Of a DNA stretch of 64,000 nt, positions 47,123-57,045 are shown one piece after another. Below the pieces are notes generated by a model. That model saw nothing but the letters and a program-made list of their open reading frames with translations. It searched no databases and was not told where the DNA came from. The translations under genes and the position numbers were made by a program. Positions within the stretch are counted from its first letter, which is position 1; every line of letters begins with the position of its first letter. Origin of the DNA: CAVWDU01 sp963753815. Lineage in GTDB: Bacteria; Pseudomonadota; Gammaproteobacteria; Pseudomonadales; Halieaceae. The DNA lies in contig CAVWDU010000007.1 of the NCBI GenBank assembly GCA_963753815.1, forward strand, positions 434,001 to 498,000, in the 5' to 3' direction.

Positions 47123-47404
47123 ATGAAGCAGTTCGCTGTTTTTGCCGCAATCGCAGCCTTGTTTCTACTCATGGCAGCGAGAGCATTCCGAAGTGGCAGC
47201 CGAACGGACTACGCACTGGGTACCGTACAGTTGCTCGGTGTGCTCGCACTGTTCAGCCCGTGGCAGTACTGGGCGCTGGTACTGCTGCTGGCGACAGCCG
47301 TTGGGTATCTTGTCAGCCAGGTACTCACCGGTGCGCGGACCATCAGCCGATTGCTACCCCTGGCCGGCGCGGCCATGATTGTCGTCGCCCTGATGCAGGG
47401 CTGA
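47123..47404 (+). CDS. Small inner-membrane protein
   Basis: A 93-residue protein with three hydrophobic helices (about residues 4-20, 35-65 and 75-92), no cysteines and no recognisable family. The ATG at 47123 has no strong ribosome site but the coding-type GC bias at third positions supports it. Function unknown. Confidence 0.5.
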   Translation: MKQFAVFAAIAALFLLMAARAFRSGSRTDYALGTVQLLGVLALFSPWQYWALVLLLATAVGYLVSQVLTGARTISRLLPLAGAAMIVVALMQG

Positions 47405-47586
47405 CCCGGCGCCCGGGCGGCCCTGCCCGCCAGACCTTTACGGGTAGAGCAACCGCGCAATTCCGGACAGGGAAGCCGCGGGTGGCGAGGCGACCCCGCC
47501 CATCGCAGCCACTTATCGCACGCAATCCTGTATGATGCGCGTCTCTCCCGAATGAGGGCGCGCCCCTCCTCAAACCAGGACACGCC

Positions 47587-49434
47587 ATGTCATCCGAACC
47601 CGCGGCAACACGCTTTGACGAGCTGGGCCTGCCTGCACCGCTGATGCGCGCGTTGGACGACGTCGGCTACGAAACACCGAGCGCGATCCAGGCCATGACC
47701 ATTCCACACCTGCTGGAAGGCCGCGATCTGCTGGGACAGGCTCAGACCGGCACCGGTAAAACCGCCGCGTTCGCCCTGCCACTGCTGGCACGCCTGGACC
47801 TTGAACTCAGCGCGCCCCAGGTACTGGTGCTGGCGCCGACCCGGGAGCTCGCCATCCAGGTGGCCGAGGCCTTCCAGCGCTACGCCGCCCACCTGCCTGG
47901 CTTTCACGTGCTGCCCATCTATGGCGGCCAGGATTACCGCACGCAGCTGCGTGGCCTGAAACGCGGGCCGCAGGTGGTAGTGGGCACGCCCGGTCGCATC
48001 ATGGACCACATGAACAAAGGCTCGCTCAAGCTCGACACCCTGAGCTGCCTCGTCCTGGACGAGGCCGATGAGATGCTACGCATGGGTTTTATCGACGACG
48101 TGGAGTGGATCCTCGCGCGAACCCCGGAAAAGCGGCAGCTGGTGTTGTTCTCCGCGACCATGCCCGACGCCATCCGGCGCATCACCCGCAACTACCTGCA
48201 AGATCCGGCCGAAGTCCTGATCAAGGTCAGGCAGACCACCGCTGAGACCATCCGCCAACGGGTATGGATGGTCTCGGGACTGCACAAGCTGGATGCGCTG
48301 ACGCGCATCCTGGAGGTGGAAATATTTGACGGCATGATCATCTTCGTGCGCACCCGCATCGCCACGACGGAGCTGGCAGAGAAGCTCAACGCACGCGGCT
48401 ATGCGGCAGCGCCACTCAACGGCGACATCCCCCAGGCCCAGCGCGAGAAAACCGTCGAGTCGCTGAAGCAGGGCCGGCTCGACATCCTGGTAGCGACCGA
48501 TGTGGCGGCCCGCGGCCTCGACGTCGAGCGCATTTCCCACGTGCTGAACTACGACATCCCCTACGACGTGGAAGCCTACGTCCACCGCATCGGTCGGACC
48601 GGGCGGGCCGGCCGGTCCGGCGACGCAATCCTGTTCGCCTCGAACCGGGAGCGGCGGCTGCTGCGCGCAATCGAGAAATCCACCGGCAAGACCATCGAGA
48701 AGATGGAACTGCCCAGTGCCGAGGACGTCACTGACACCCGGGTTAAGCGATTCAAAGCGAAAATCACTGAAACCCTGGCCGATAACGACGACCTGGACAA
48801 ATTCCGCGTCCTCATCGAGCAATACCAGAGTGACTACGGGGTACCGGTGATCGAAATCGCAGCGGCGCTGGCCGCCATGGCCCAGCACAAACAGCCACTG
48901 TTCGCGAAGGAGAAGCTGCGAAAGTCACCGGAGCGGCGCACCGAAGAGCGGGAGAAACGCCGCGACAAGGCGGACGGCCCCGCACGCCACGCCTCCCGCG
49001 ATAAAGCAACCCGTCGGCCACCCATCGGCGAGCGTGATATCACCTACCCCGACAAGGGTATGGAGCGCTATCGGATCGAGGTGGGTTACGACCACGGCGT
49101 GAAACCCGGCAATATCGTCGGCGCCATCGCCAACGAGGCGGAGATCGATGCTGAGTACATCGGTCGCATCGAGATTTACGATGACCATGCCACAGTCGAC
49201 CTCCCCGAGGGCATGCCGAAGGAGGTTTTCAACCACTTGCGGGGTGTCTGGGTATCAGGGCAGCGCCTGGGAATCAGCAAGGCAGGCCGCAAACAGACAA
49301 AGGCACACACCGGTGGACAGCACAGCAAAAATCCCGGGGATGGGGCGGTGCCCTCACCGGACCTGAAACCACCGCATGCCAGGAAACGAACCGGGCCAGC
49401 CACCGGGAAAAAGAAGAAAAGGAACAAGACCTAG
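47587..49434 (+). CDS. deaD: DEAD-box ATP-dependent RNA helicase (DeaD/CsdA-like)
   Basis: A 615-residue RNA helicase that unwinds structured RNA in ribosome assembly and cold adaptation. All core motifs are seen: Q-motif (PSAIQAMTIPHL), motif I AQTGTGKT, Ia PTRELA, GTPGR, II DEAD, III SAT, V DVAARGLDV and VI HRIGRTGRAG. The C-terminus has a DbpA-type RNA-binding domain (YRIEVGYDHGVKPGNIVGAIAN) and a basic tail (KKKKRNK). A charged linker (RRTEEREKRRDKAD) separates the parts. The length is close to the usual E. coli DeaD. The gene symbol is by similarity; the RhlB/CsdA assignment could be refined. Confidence 0.9.
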   Translation: MSSEPAATRFDELGLPAPLMRALDDVGYETPSAIQAMTIPHLLEGRDLLGQAQTGTGKTAAFALPLLARLDLELSAPQVLVLAPTRELAIQVAEAFQRYAAHLPGFHVLPIYGGQDYRTQLRGLKRGPQVVVGTPGRIMDHMNKGSLKLDTLSCLVLDEADEMLRMGFIDDVEWILARTPEKRQLVLFSATMPDAIRRITRNYLQDPAEVLIKVRQTTAETIRQRVWMVSGLHKLDALTRILEVEIFDGMIIFVRTRIATTELAEKLNARGYAAAPLNGDIPQAQREKTVESLKQGRLDILVATDVAARGLDVERISHVLNYDIPYDVEAYVHRIGRTGRAGRSGDAILFASNRERRLLRAIEKSTGKTIEKMELPSAEDVTDTRVKRFKAKITETLADNDDLDKFRVLIEQYQSDYGVPVIEIAAALAAMAQHKQPLFAKEKLRKSPERRTEEREKRRDKADGPARHASRDKATRRPPIGERDITYPDKGMERYRIEVGYDHGVKPGNIVGAIANEAEIDAEYIGRIEIYDDHATVDLPEGMPKEVFNHLRGVWVSGQRLGISKAGRKQTKAHTGGQHSKNPGDGAVPSPDLKPPHARKRTGPATGKKKKRNKT

Positions 49435-49616
49435 CGCAGCAGGCTGACGCCAGGCATGCGAAGGCTTCGATACTGTAAACTCGCCATGAGCATCAGATCA
49501 CGTATCAGCGACCGCGGCCCACGCCGAGGGTCGCCAGCACTCAACGGAGCCCCGACATTGCCGGACAATTCACGCATGAGCGCTCAACCAGTGCCCGGGT
49601 GCGGGCGGGAGTTACA

Positions 49617-50273
49617 GTGGACCCGCTGAGATACCGCTTCCAGACCCGGGAATTCGGGGTGCACGATATCCATTACCGCGCCCTGCGGAGCCGTCAGGAG
49701 TACAACGATGACAGCGGCGAAGCCGAAGCCCTGGGGATCTCCTCGGCGAGCTGGCCCCTGTTCGGCGTCGTGTGGCAGTCGGGCGAGGTGCTGGCCAGGC
49801 TCATGGCAGGCTACGACGTGGGCAACCGGCGCATTCTCGAGGTGGGCTGCGGCGTAGGACTCGCGAGCCTGGTATTGAACAAGCGCGAGGCTGATATATC
49901 CGCCACCGACATACACCCCAGCGCCCACGCCAACCTGCTCTACAACACGCGGTTGAATAACGACCGGGACATCCCGTTCCTGCGCACGGCCTGGGAAGAC
50001 CCGCGCAATGAGGACTTCGGAACTTTCGACCTGATCATCGGCAGCGACGTGCTGTTCGAACCGGATCACGCGGTCAAGCTGGCCCACTTCGTCGAACTCT
50101 ACGCCAGACCCCGTTGCGAGGTGATCCTGGTGGACGCCAGGCGCGGTCTCGGGTCCGCCTTCACGCGGAGCATGGAGGCCAATGCCTATACCCGGGAACG
50201 ACTTGACGATATCGAACCATTCACCGATCCGCACAAGTACCGCGGCAGGATTGAGCGCTACTGCAGGGGTTGA
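49617..50273 (+). CDS. SAM-dependent methyltransferase (class I, methyltransferase_16-like)
   Basis: A 218-residue enzyme. The SAM motif I is ILEVGCGVGLASLVLN, followed by ISATDIHPSAHANLLYN and FDLIIGSDVLFEPDHAVKLA. The family includes lysine and small-molecule N-methyltransferases; the substrate is unknown. The GTG at 49617 has GGGAG six bases upstream and begins VDPLRYRFQT. A 47-codon open frame starting at 49487 overlaps the start, but shows no conservation-like pattern. Confidence 0.8.
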   Translation: MDPLRYRFQTREFGVHDIHYRALRSRQEYNDDSGEAEALGISSASWPLFGVVWQSGEVLARLMAGYDVGNRRILEVGCGVGLASLVLNKREADISATDIHPSAHANLLYNTRLNNDRDIPFLRTAWEDPRNEDFGTFDLIIGSDVLFEPDHAVKLAHFVELYARPRCEVILVDARRGLGSAFTRSMEANAYTRERLDDIEPFTDPHKYRGRIERYCRG

Positions 50274-50658
50274 AACGCGACCCCGCCCCGAACGAGTCGC
50301 CGGCTATACGTCAATGCCGGCCGCAGGTCCCGACGGTCGACTGCACGCGCTCGGCGTAGTGCCGGAGGTTTTCATACTCCCGGGCAATGCCGGTTGAAAG
50401 GGGCTCACATTACACATGCCGAATGCAGGTGGCAGTGTTACCAGAGTCATCATGGCTCGATCCTGTGAGATGTGCCGGAGTGCGGGCTTCACCCACTGGA
50501 GTGTAGTGCACAAAAAACAGCCTGCTACCGGCGCGCTAACATACCGGAACCAGTTCAGGATAGCGGGTAGGGCCGGGATGGAAAAATCGGCGACACTGAC
50601 CAATCCACGCAGTTTTCGTGCTATACAATTAACTGAACATTCCAGGAGCATGTTGCCA
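50274..50658. other. Non-coding interval
   Basis: There are 385 bases without a credible gene. The frame of the next gene is open from 50416 but the extra residues lack any pattern. An AT-rich stretch at about 50600-50640 (TTTTCGTGCTATACAATTAAC) could hold the -10 region of the downstream gene. Confidence 0.4.
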
Positions 50659-51060
50659 ATGAATACAACTCGCGTTCTTCTCCTGCTACTCCTGATCCTG
50701 ACAGGCCACTATGCAATGGCCCGGGACGCGTCACCGCTGGCAGTGGTGCAACAGCAACTGGATACCTACAACGCACAGGACATCGACGGCTTTGCCTCCG
50801 TCTTTGCTGAAGACGCCGAAATTTTCAGGAACATAGGTGACACCGAGCCGAGCATGAAAGGGCGCGATGCCATTCACGCGGGCTACGGCAGGATCTTCCG
50901 CGAAAACCCGCAAAACAAATCCACCTTACTGGGGCGCATGGTGCAGGGGAATTTCGTGTTCGACCATGAATGGATCACGGGCCGCGATACCGCATTCAAG
51001 ATTGTGGCCATCTACGAAGTCAGGGACGGGCTGATCACCCGGGCCTGGTTCGCGCGGTAA
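50659..51060 (+). CDS. Secreted SnoaL/NTF2-like protein
   Basis: A 133-residue protein with a signal peptide (VLLLLLLILTGHYAMA), then a SnoaL_2-type fold (LDTYNAQDIDGFASVFAED, KGRDAIHAGYGRIF, FVFDHEWITGRD). The ATG at 50659 has AGGAG ten bases upstream. The fold is used by many enzymes and binding proteins, and its location in the periplasm does not fix a role. The next gene is a sodium:solute symporter on the same strand, 30 bp downstream, so they may form a unit. Confidence 0.75.
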   Translation: MNTTRVLLLLLLILTGHYAMARDASPLAVVQQQLDTYNAQDIDGFASVFAEDAEIFRNIGDTEPSMKGRDAIHAGYGRIFRENPQNKSTLLGRMVQGNFVFDHEWITGRDTAFKIVAIYEVRDGLITRAWFAR

Positions 51061-51090
51061 CACCAGCCGGGGTAAAAGTGCGCCACTGAA

Positions 51091-52675
51091 ATGCCTGGAG
51101 TTCACCCTGCACCGGCTCGACCTGATCATCATTGTTACGTATATCGCCTTCAGCATCGCGATAGGTCTTTACCTGTCGCGACGACACGACAGCGCCGAGG
51201 ACTACTTTCTCGCCGGTCGCTCCATGGTATGGCCGTTCATCGGCATTTCCCTGTTCGCTTCAAACATATCCAGCACCACGCTCATCGGTCTTTCCGGCGA
51301 AGCCTACTCACACGGCATAGCGGTGTTCAACTACGAGTGGATGGCTGCGGTCGTGCTGGTACTGTACTGCATTTTCATTCTGCCTACGGTGTTGAGGTCA
51401 AGGCTTTACACGATGCCGGAGTTCCTCGAACGCCGCTATAACAAAGCCGCTCGCCGCTACTTTTCCGCGCTCACCATATTTCTGAATATCGTGATCGATA
51501 CGGCCGGCAGCCTTTACGCCGGTGGCCTGTTCCTGAAGCTGATATACCCCGACATACCCATTGCCCACAGTATCGCGCTCATCGCCGTTCTGGCCGGCAT
51601 CTACACCATCGCGGGCGGGCTTGCCGCGGTGATTTATACGGATGCTTTGCAGACACTGTTGATCATCGTGGGTTGTTCGGTCATTGCGGTCATGGCACTG
51701 GATAAGGCGGGCGGCTGGGACGTACTCGTCAGCGCGGTAGCGCCGGAAAAACTCAGTCTTATCAGGCCCTGGGATGACCCCAGTGTGCCCTGGCCCGGCC
51801 TCATCACGGGCGTGTTCCTGCTGGGGTTCTACTTCTGGTGTACCAACCAGTTCATGGTACAGCGCATACTGTCTGCGAAGAGCATCGATCACGGCCGCTG
51901 GGGCGCTTTGTTTGCAGGTTTTCTCAAGCTGCCGGTGCTGTTCCTTATGGTGCTGCCTGGCTCGTTTGCCATTGTGCTATACCCCGAATTGCCCAATCCC
52001 GACCTGGTGTTTCCAACCCTGATATTTGACCTGCTACCGGTCGGACTGATAGGCATCGTGATCGCAGGATTCCTCGCGGCGCTGATGTCGCAGATAGATT
52101 CGACGCTGAATTCCGCCTCCACCCTGGTCACCATGGATTTCGTGCAGGATCGATACCCCGGACTCAGCCCGCACCAACTGATGCGAATCGGCCAGGTGGT
52201 GACGTTTGTTTTCATGGTGCTCAGCGTACTCTGGGCGCCCTACATCGAAAACTTCGGCTCTCTGTTCAAGTACCTGCAGAAAGTCCTGTCTTATGCCGTG
52301 CCACCAGTACTGGTGCTGTTCCTGTTTGGATTCTTTTCCCGGCGTGCGAACTCTGCGGGCGCCAGGGTCACGCTCGTACTCGGCAGCCTGGCCGGTGTGG
52401 GGATGTTTATCAGTATCGAAGTACTTGAACTCTGGTCATTGCATTTCCTGTACGTCGCACCCGCCCTGTTTTTAATCTCCGCGCTCATTATGGTGATCGC
52501 CAGCCACCTGACAACCCCACCCGATGCCGGGCATCTGGATGGTTACACCTGGTCACCACAGGATTACAGCCGGGACTCGCAAGCACTCGCAGACGCACCA
52601 TGGTGGGCGAACTATCGGCTGCACTCGCTACTCCTCCTGACCCTGACTTCGGTGATTGTGGTTGCATTCTGGTGA
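51091..52675 (+). CDS. Sodium:solute symporter family transporter 2 (frameshift at the 5' end)
   Basis: A protein of about 527 residues with about 13 helices. The frame from the first ATG (51091) changes after five bases; one extra T at about 51095 gives MPEFTLHRLDLIIIVTYIAF, then the family mark LYLSRRHDSAEDYFLAGRSM. TGVFLLGFYFWCTNQFMVQRIL and IVIAGFLAALMSQIDSTLNSASTLVTMD mark the SGLT-type core helices, so sugars or myo-inositol are plausible substrates, more so than for the symporter at 12946. It follows the secreted SnoaL gene and is followed by the dienelactone-hydrolase-like gene. Confidence 0.85.
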
Positions 52676-52956
52676 CGAACGCCAGAGTGAGTTCAGAGTC
52701 GCTGCCGAAGCTGTTAAGCTGACACGTCAGAAGCGTGGCGCTGGTACCGCAGCACTGCGCCTGCTCACGCGGGTTTCCTGCCCTCCGGGGACGGTCGCAC
52801 CTTGCGCCAGTCGGACCACAATCTGACCAGAGCGGGCGATCCACGATGACGCCTTGATGGGAAGCATATGCCTATGAGTTCATTCCACACGTTTCCAGGG
52901 CAGTCTGCAACACGAAACAATCTAAGAGAACCCTTTCAGCTTGCGGGAGTATAGCC

Positions 52957-53835
52957 ATGAAACAAGACCAGATAGACGAGCAGGTGTTTGAACTTTACGA
53001 CGAGTACTGCCACGGCTACATCGACCGGCGTGAATTCTTCAGGCGCGCCGGTAAGCTGGCTATAACAGGCGCGGCAGTGATCGCCATGGCCGAAGCACTG
53101 CTACCAGATTACGCGACCGCCCAGGAAATTCAGTTTACCGACGAGCGTATCAAACCCACCTGGATCAATTACCCATCGCCGGGAGGTACGTCGGGCGAGA
53201 TGCGAGGTTACCTGGTCGCGCCGGTCGGTGAAGGGCCGTTCCCGGCGGTGCTGGTGATGCACGAGAATCGGGGTCTCAACCCTTACATCCAGGACGTCGC
53301 CCGGCGGTTCGCGGTTGCCGGATTCCTCGCACTGGCGCCGGATGGCCTGTCACCGATCGGTGGTTATCCCGGCAATGACGACGACGGCCGGGCGATGCAG
53401 CGAGAACTGGACCAGGCGAAGCTTCGCCAGGACATGCTCAACAGTGCACGGTTTGTAAAATCGCACGCCCTCTCCAATGGCAAACTTGGCGCAACCGGAT
53501 TCTGTTGGGGCGGTGGAACGACTAACTTCCTCGCCACGGAAATGGGCGAAGAACTCGACGCCGGCGCGCCCTTCTATGGCAGTGCCGCGGCGACTGAGAA
53601 AGTGCCACAGATCAAGGCCGCGTTACAGGTACACTACGCCGAGGAGGACAAGCGGGTGAATGCCATGCGTCCGGACTTCGAGGCCGCGCTCAAGTCCGCC
53701 GGCGTCACCTATGAAATGCACACCTATCCCGGGACACGGCACGGATTCCATAACTATTCAACACCGCGCTACAACGAGCAGGCGGCAAAGTTGGCGTGGG
53801 ATCGAATGGTCGCTTTCTTCGGAGAGCATCTGTAG
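52957..53835 (+). CDS. Twin-arginine-exported dienelactone hydrolase family protein
   Basis: A 292-residue alpha/beta hydrolase. The N-terminus has a twin-arginine-type signal (DRREFFRRAGKLAITGAAV, cleavage near ATAQE) after a 25-residue leader. The catalytic Cys is in GATGFCWGGGTTNFL, the Asp probably in VHYAEEDKRVN, and the His in YPGTRHGFHNYSTP. These match the YghX/DLH subgroup, which hydrolyses lactones or esters in the periplasm. The ATG has GGGAG upstream. Its natural substrate is unknown. Confidence 0.88.
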   Translation: MKQDQIDEQVFELYDEYCHGYIDRREFFRRAGKLAITGAAVIAMAEALLPDYATAQEIQFTDERIKPTWINYPSPGGTSGEMRGYLVAPVGEGPFPAVLVMHENRGLNPYIQDVARRFAVAGFLALAPDGLSPIGGYPGNDDDGRAMQRELDQAKLRQDMLNSARFVKSHALSNGKLGATGFCWGGGTTNFLATEMGEELDAGAPFYGSAAATEKVPQIKAALQVHYAEEDKRVNAMRPDFEAALKSAGVTYEMHTYPGTRHGFHNYSTPRYNEQAAKLAWDRMVAFFGEHL

Positions 53836-53938
53836 GCCGCGGAGTACTTCGAGCAATGCATTGGCTGACCGTGCCGGCCACTGATCAACGGACGCTCATT
53901 GCCGGCGGACTCGAGCGGTCCCCGCAATCGGTAGATCA

Positions 53939-54763
53939 GTGCCATCAAAAAGAGACACAGAAGTGGCAGTAATCGAACAGCAGTCGTGCTCGATAGCCAA
54001 GCTGGAATCGGGCAGCGAGACCGGCGAGATCGCAGAAGAACTACTGCAGGTGGGAGCAGTGATCGTCAGGGATGTTGCGGCGCCGGCAACTCTCGATGCC
54101 ATCAGCGCGGAGCTTCGGCCGCATTACGAGGAGCAGGGCGCCAGTTTCCAGAACGATTTCAACGGCTACAAGACATTGCGTCTGGGCCGTATCCTCGCGC
54201 TATCTCGCTCTTCGGTGGAATTGATCGCCCACCCGCTGGTGACGGCTATTGCCGACACGGTCTTGCTACGTTATTGCGAGAATTATCGCATCGGCAGCTG
54301 CACGGCTATCGAGATACTTCCCGGGGAAGGTGATCAGGTGCTGCACCGCGATGACGACATCTACCCGTTGCGGATGCCTGGGGTGGAGTTCCAGATCTCG
54401 GCTATGTGGCCGCTGGATGACTTTACGCTGGAGAACGGCGCCACGAGGGTGGTGCCCGGCAGTCACGATTTGCGGGAGACAGAGTCTGTGCAGGACGGTG
54501 ATGTGGAACAGGCCGAGATGGAACGTGGGTCGGTGTTGTTTTACCTGGGCTCAACAATCCACGGCGGTGGCGCCAACCGGACCCGGAGACCCCGGTCGGG
54601 GCTTATCAACACCTATTCGCTGGGGTGGCTCAGGCAGGAAGAAAACCACTACCTCAGTATCCCCCGCGATGTCGCGGACAGCTATCCGCAGCACGTGCGT
54701 CGACTGATGGGTTACCAGTCCCATGATCTGCTGGGTCGTGTACCCCGGACCCGACCCCGATGA
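53939..54763 (+). CDS. Phytanoyl-CoA dioxygenase family protein
   Basis: A 274-residue Fe(II)/2-oxoglutarate-dependent oxygenase. The iron-binding His and Asp are in VLHRDDDIYPLRM, and the distal His and the 2-oxoglutarate Arg in YLGSTIHGGGANRTRRPRSG. ISAMWPLDDFTLENGATRVVPGSHDL matches the family. Substrates range from acyl-CoA to ectoine and other small molecules. The GTG at 53939 gives the longest form; a GTG at 53963 is also possible. Confidence 0.85.
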   Translation: MPSKRDTEVAVIEQQSCSIAKLESGSETGEIAEELLQVGAVIVRDVAAPATLDAISAELRPHYEEQGASFQNDFNGYKTLRLGRILALSRSSVELIAHPLVTAIADTVLLRYCENYRIGSCTAIEILPGEGDQVLHRDDDIYPLRMPGVEFQISAMWPLDDFTLENGATRVVPGSHDLRETESVQDGDVEQAEMERGSVLFYLGSTIHGGGANRTRRPRSGLINTYSLGWLRQEENHYLSIPRDVADSYPQHVRRLMGYQSHDLLGRVPRTRPR

Positions 54764-54874
54764 CAAGTGGTTTGAGGCATGATCGGACTGCCGGCGGTCG
54801 GAGGAACGGCTTGGCCTGTGGGCGCCGAAACGCTACGCTGAGCAGACGATACCGTCACGGAATTCGAGGCAGCC

Positions 54875-55138
54875 ATGAAGAAACACAAGGACGAATCAGA
54901 ACTGGTCAAGCGGGCGCTCGCTGTAGGCGCTGTGTATGTGAAGAAGCGCGGCTATGGAGAGATCGAGCCTACCGATTCACATAAACTCAAGGTCGAGTAC
55001 ATCTACCGGGCCCTGGTGGAAGACCAGCTCATACAGCCATTGGCCAAGCAGGACATCAGCGTGCCGAAGATGGAGCACAAGCTGGCCCTCTGGATCGCCC
55101 GGCAACTGCCGGAGGACGATCCGCTTGTCGCCGGCTGA
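54875..55138 (+). CDS. DUF5062 family protein
   Basis: An 87-residue protein: MKKHKDESELVKRALAVG, YVKKRGYGEIEPTDSHKLKVEYIYR, KMEHKLALWIARQLPEDDPL. This is the DUF5062 pattern of gammaproteobacteria such as Vibrio and Pseudomonas. Function unknown. The ATG has GAGG upstream. Confidence 0.85.
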   Translation: MKKHKDESELVKRALAVGAVYVKKRGYGEIEPTDSHKLKVEYIYRALVEDQLIQPLAKQDISVPKMEHKLALWIARQLPEDDPLVAG

Positions 55139-55154
55139 GGTCAGCACCAATAGT

Positions 55155-55340
55155 GTGGGCCCACCCGTTCAACAGGGCACGGTGCTGGTCGCCGGTTCGA
55201 TCAATATGGATATCGTCTCCGCACTTGCCAGAGGAAAGAGCCTGGACGAGGGTTTGAAGCTGGCAGATCTGGCCGCCTCCATCTGCGTGCAGAGGCGTGG
55301 GGCTGCCCCCTCGATACCCCGGCTCGCGGAGTTCGAGTGA
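55155..55340 (+). pseudogene. Ribokinase remnant with a large internal deletion
   Basis: The frame encodes a ribokinase N-terminus (VLVAGSINMDIVSA, the usual first strand and substrate Asp) joined to a ribokinase C-terminus (ARGKSLDEGLKLADLAASICVQRRGAAPSIP). About 230 residues, with the phosphate loop and catalytic Asp, are missing. A working kinase is impossible, so this is a deletion remnant. The frame is otherwise open and reads to a normal stop. Confidence 0.75.
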
Positions 55341-55681
55341 GCTTCACCCAGCATTCCACATATCGGTGACCCACGGCGGCTGGCCGTTGCCACGCGATGC
55401 CAGGCCTTTGTTGCCCATCAGAGCGAACGTGTTGTCACCCAATCCTCGCGCATGCATACCTTAACGCTCACGCTCGCGACCGAATAGCAGAGACAGAGAC
55501 CATATTCAAGGCGGTATACTGCGGTTTTCGGATGCATGAATTCCCGAATTGAGTAGACTGTCCCAGGAATTTCCAACTATCTGGTAAGGTGAGCGTGACG
55601 GCATTTCGCCATGTACGGCGCGGGGCCGCATGCTGAAGCCTGAAAATATTTGCTCTTTACTAACCATCAAGGTGCTTGATC
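55341..55681. other. Non-coding interval with a diverged repeat
   Basis: There are 341 bases between the ribokinase remnant and the glutamine amidotransferase gene. A diverged copy of the AACTGTCCC repeat motif lies at 55546-55571. No gene was found. Confidence 0.5.
55546..55571 (+). repeat. Diverged copy of the GAATTAGGTAAACTGTCCCC motif
   Basis: GAATTGAGTAGACTGTCCC followed by AGGAATT matches 21 of 26 bases of the core of the 63-bp unit found four times downstream of the amidotransferase gene. It lies upstream of that gene. Confidence 0.7.
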
Positions 55682-56512
55682 ATGTGTCGATGGCTGGCCT
55701 ATTCGGGTTCTCCGGTGCTGTTGGATGACCTCTTGTTTAAACCCACTCACTCGCTGATTGAGCAAAGCCTGCAATCACGGTTGGGCGCAACCACGACCAA
55801 CGGAGACGGTTTCGGAGTTGGCTGGTACGGTGCGGGTGAAATACCATTGCTTTTCCGCAGCACCGAGCCGGCCTGGCATGACCGCAACCTTCGGGAACTG
55901 TCGCGCGAAGTGTTATCACCGCATGTGTTTGCCCATGTCCGAGCGTCGACCGGCAGCGCGATCCAGCAGACAAACTGCCATCCTTTTCGTTACGGTCGCT
56001 GGCTGTGGATGCACAACGGGGCAATTCGTGGGTTCATGTCGATAAAACGCGACCTGGCGTTGGCAGTTGACGCTTCCCTGTTTGCAAATATAGAAGGTTC
56101 CACAGATTCGGAATTGTTCTTTTTTCTCGCCCTGACATTTGGTCTCGAGCACGATCCACCCTCCGCTGTGGAGCGCGCTACAGGATTCATCGAAAAAGTG
56201 GGTAAATCCCATGGTATTGAGCACCCGGTGCAGATGACGCTGGCCATAAGCGATGGCGACAGTCTGTGGGTATTTCGCTATTCGAGCGAGGCAAACAGCC
56301 GAAGTCTGTTTTACTCATCTGACGTCGAAACCTTGCAGACTCTATACCCGGAAAACACAGTATTCCAACAACTATCGCCCGGGAGTCGTCTCGTAGTATC
56401 TGAACCACTCAGCGACCTGCCGGGACTCTGGAACGAAGTCCCGGAGGCAAGTTACGGCGTCGTGCACGACGGCGTCCAAGAGCTGCACACGTTTACGCCC
56501 GTAGCAGCCTGA
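55682..56512 (+). CDS. Class II glutamine amidotransferase (YafJ-like)
   Basis: A 276-residue Ntn-hydrolase. After removal of Met the nucleophile is Cys in MCRWLAYSGSP. GDGFGVGWYGAGEIP, HVRASTGSAIQQTNCHPF and WMHNGAIRG are the usual glutamine-binding segments. YafJ-type proteins lack a synthase domain, so the acceptor is unknown; relatives such as EgtC act in ergothioneine biosynthesis as amidases. The ATG at 55682 has AAGGTG eight bases upstream; a TTG two codons earlier is unlikely because it would bury the cysteine. Its 3' end (from 56394) is duplicated downstream at 56749. Confidence 0.85.
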   Translation: MCRWLAYSGSPVLLDDLLFKPTHSLIEQSLQSRLGATTTNGDGFGVGWYGAGEIPLLFRSTEPAWHDRNLRELSREVLSPHVFAHVRASTGSAIQQTNCHPFRYGRWLWMHNGAIRGFMSIKRDLALAVDASLFANIEGSTDSELFFFLALTFGLEHDPPSAVERATGFIEKVGKSHGIEHPVQMTLAISDGDSLWVFRYSSEANSRSLFYSSDVETLQTLYPENTVFQQLSPGSRLVVSEPLSDLPGLWNEVPEASYGVVHDGVQELHTFTPVAA

Positions 56513-56619
56513 GTTTTCGAACTCAGCAAGCGGTTGCCAATCGGCACCGAACGAAAAGATCGTCCCCCTGTGCGAGGCAACGATCGAGCAAATCGGAGAC
56601 TGTTTACTGAACTCGGCTC

Positions 56620-56682
56620 AATACCTCGTCAAGTTCCGAGGACATGGACCCGACAGGAATTAGGTAAACTGTCCCTGGGATT
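56620..56682 (+). repeat. 63-bp repeat unit, copy 1
   Basis: The unit starts AATACCTCGTCAAGTTCCGA and ends with GAATTAGGTAAACTGTCCC then TGGGATT (here T where others have C). The arms CCTCG and CGAGG in the first half form a small hairpin (CCTCGTCAAGTTCCGAGG). Confidence 0.9.
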
Positions 56683-56684
56683 AC

Positions 56685-56747
56685 AATACCTCGTCAAGTT
56701 CCGAGGACATGGACCCAACAGGAATTAGGTAAACTGTCCCCGGGATT
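56685..56747 (+). repeat. 63-bp repeat unit, copy 2
   Basis: Same unit two bases after copy 1; differs in GACCCAACAGG for GACCCGACAGG and ends CCCCGGGATT. Confidence 0.9.
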
Positions 56748-56974
56748 CTAGTATCTGAACCACTCAGCGACCTGCCGGGACTCTGGAACGAAGTCCCGGA
56801 GGCAAATTACGGCGTCGTGCACGACGGCGTCCAAGAGCTGCACGCGTTTACGCCCGTAGCAGCCTGAGTTTTCGAACTCAGCAAGCGGTTGGTAATCGGT
56901 ACCAAACGAAAAGATCGTCCCCCTGTGCGAGGCAACGATCGAGCAAATCGGAGACTGTTTACTGAACTCGACTG

Positions 56975-57037
56975 AATACCTCGTCAAGTTCCGAGGACGT
57001 GGACCCGACAGGAATTAGGTAAACTGTCCCCGGGATT
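56975..57037 (+). repeat. 63-bp repeat unit, copy 3
   Basis: Same unit with GGACGTGGACC in place of GGACATGGACC; belongs to copy B of the tandem duplication. Confidence 0.9.
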
Positions 57038-57045
57038 CCGACATG

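Noticed and set aside
49487..49630. A 47-codon open frame before the methyltransferase
   Set aside because: It overlaps the methyltransferase start in another frame, is Arg/Pro-rich and has no ribosome site.
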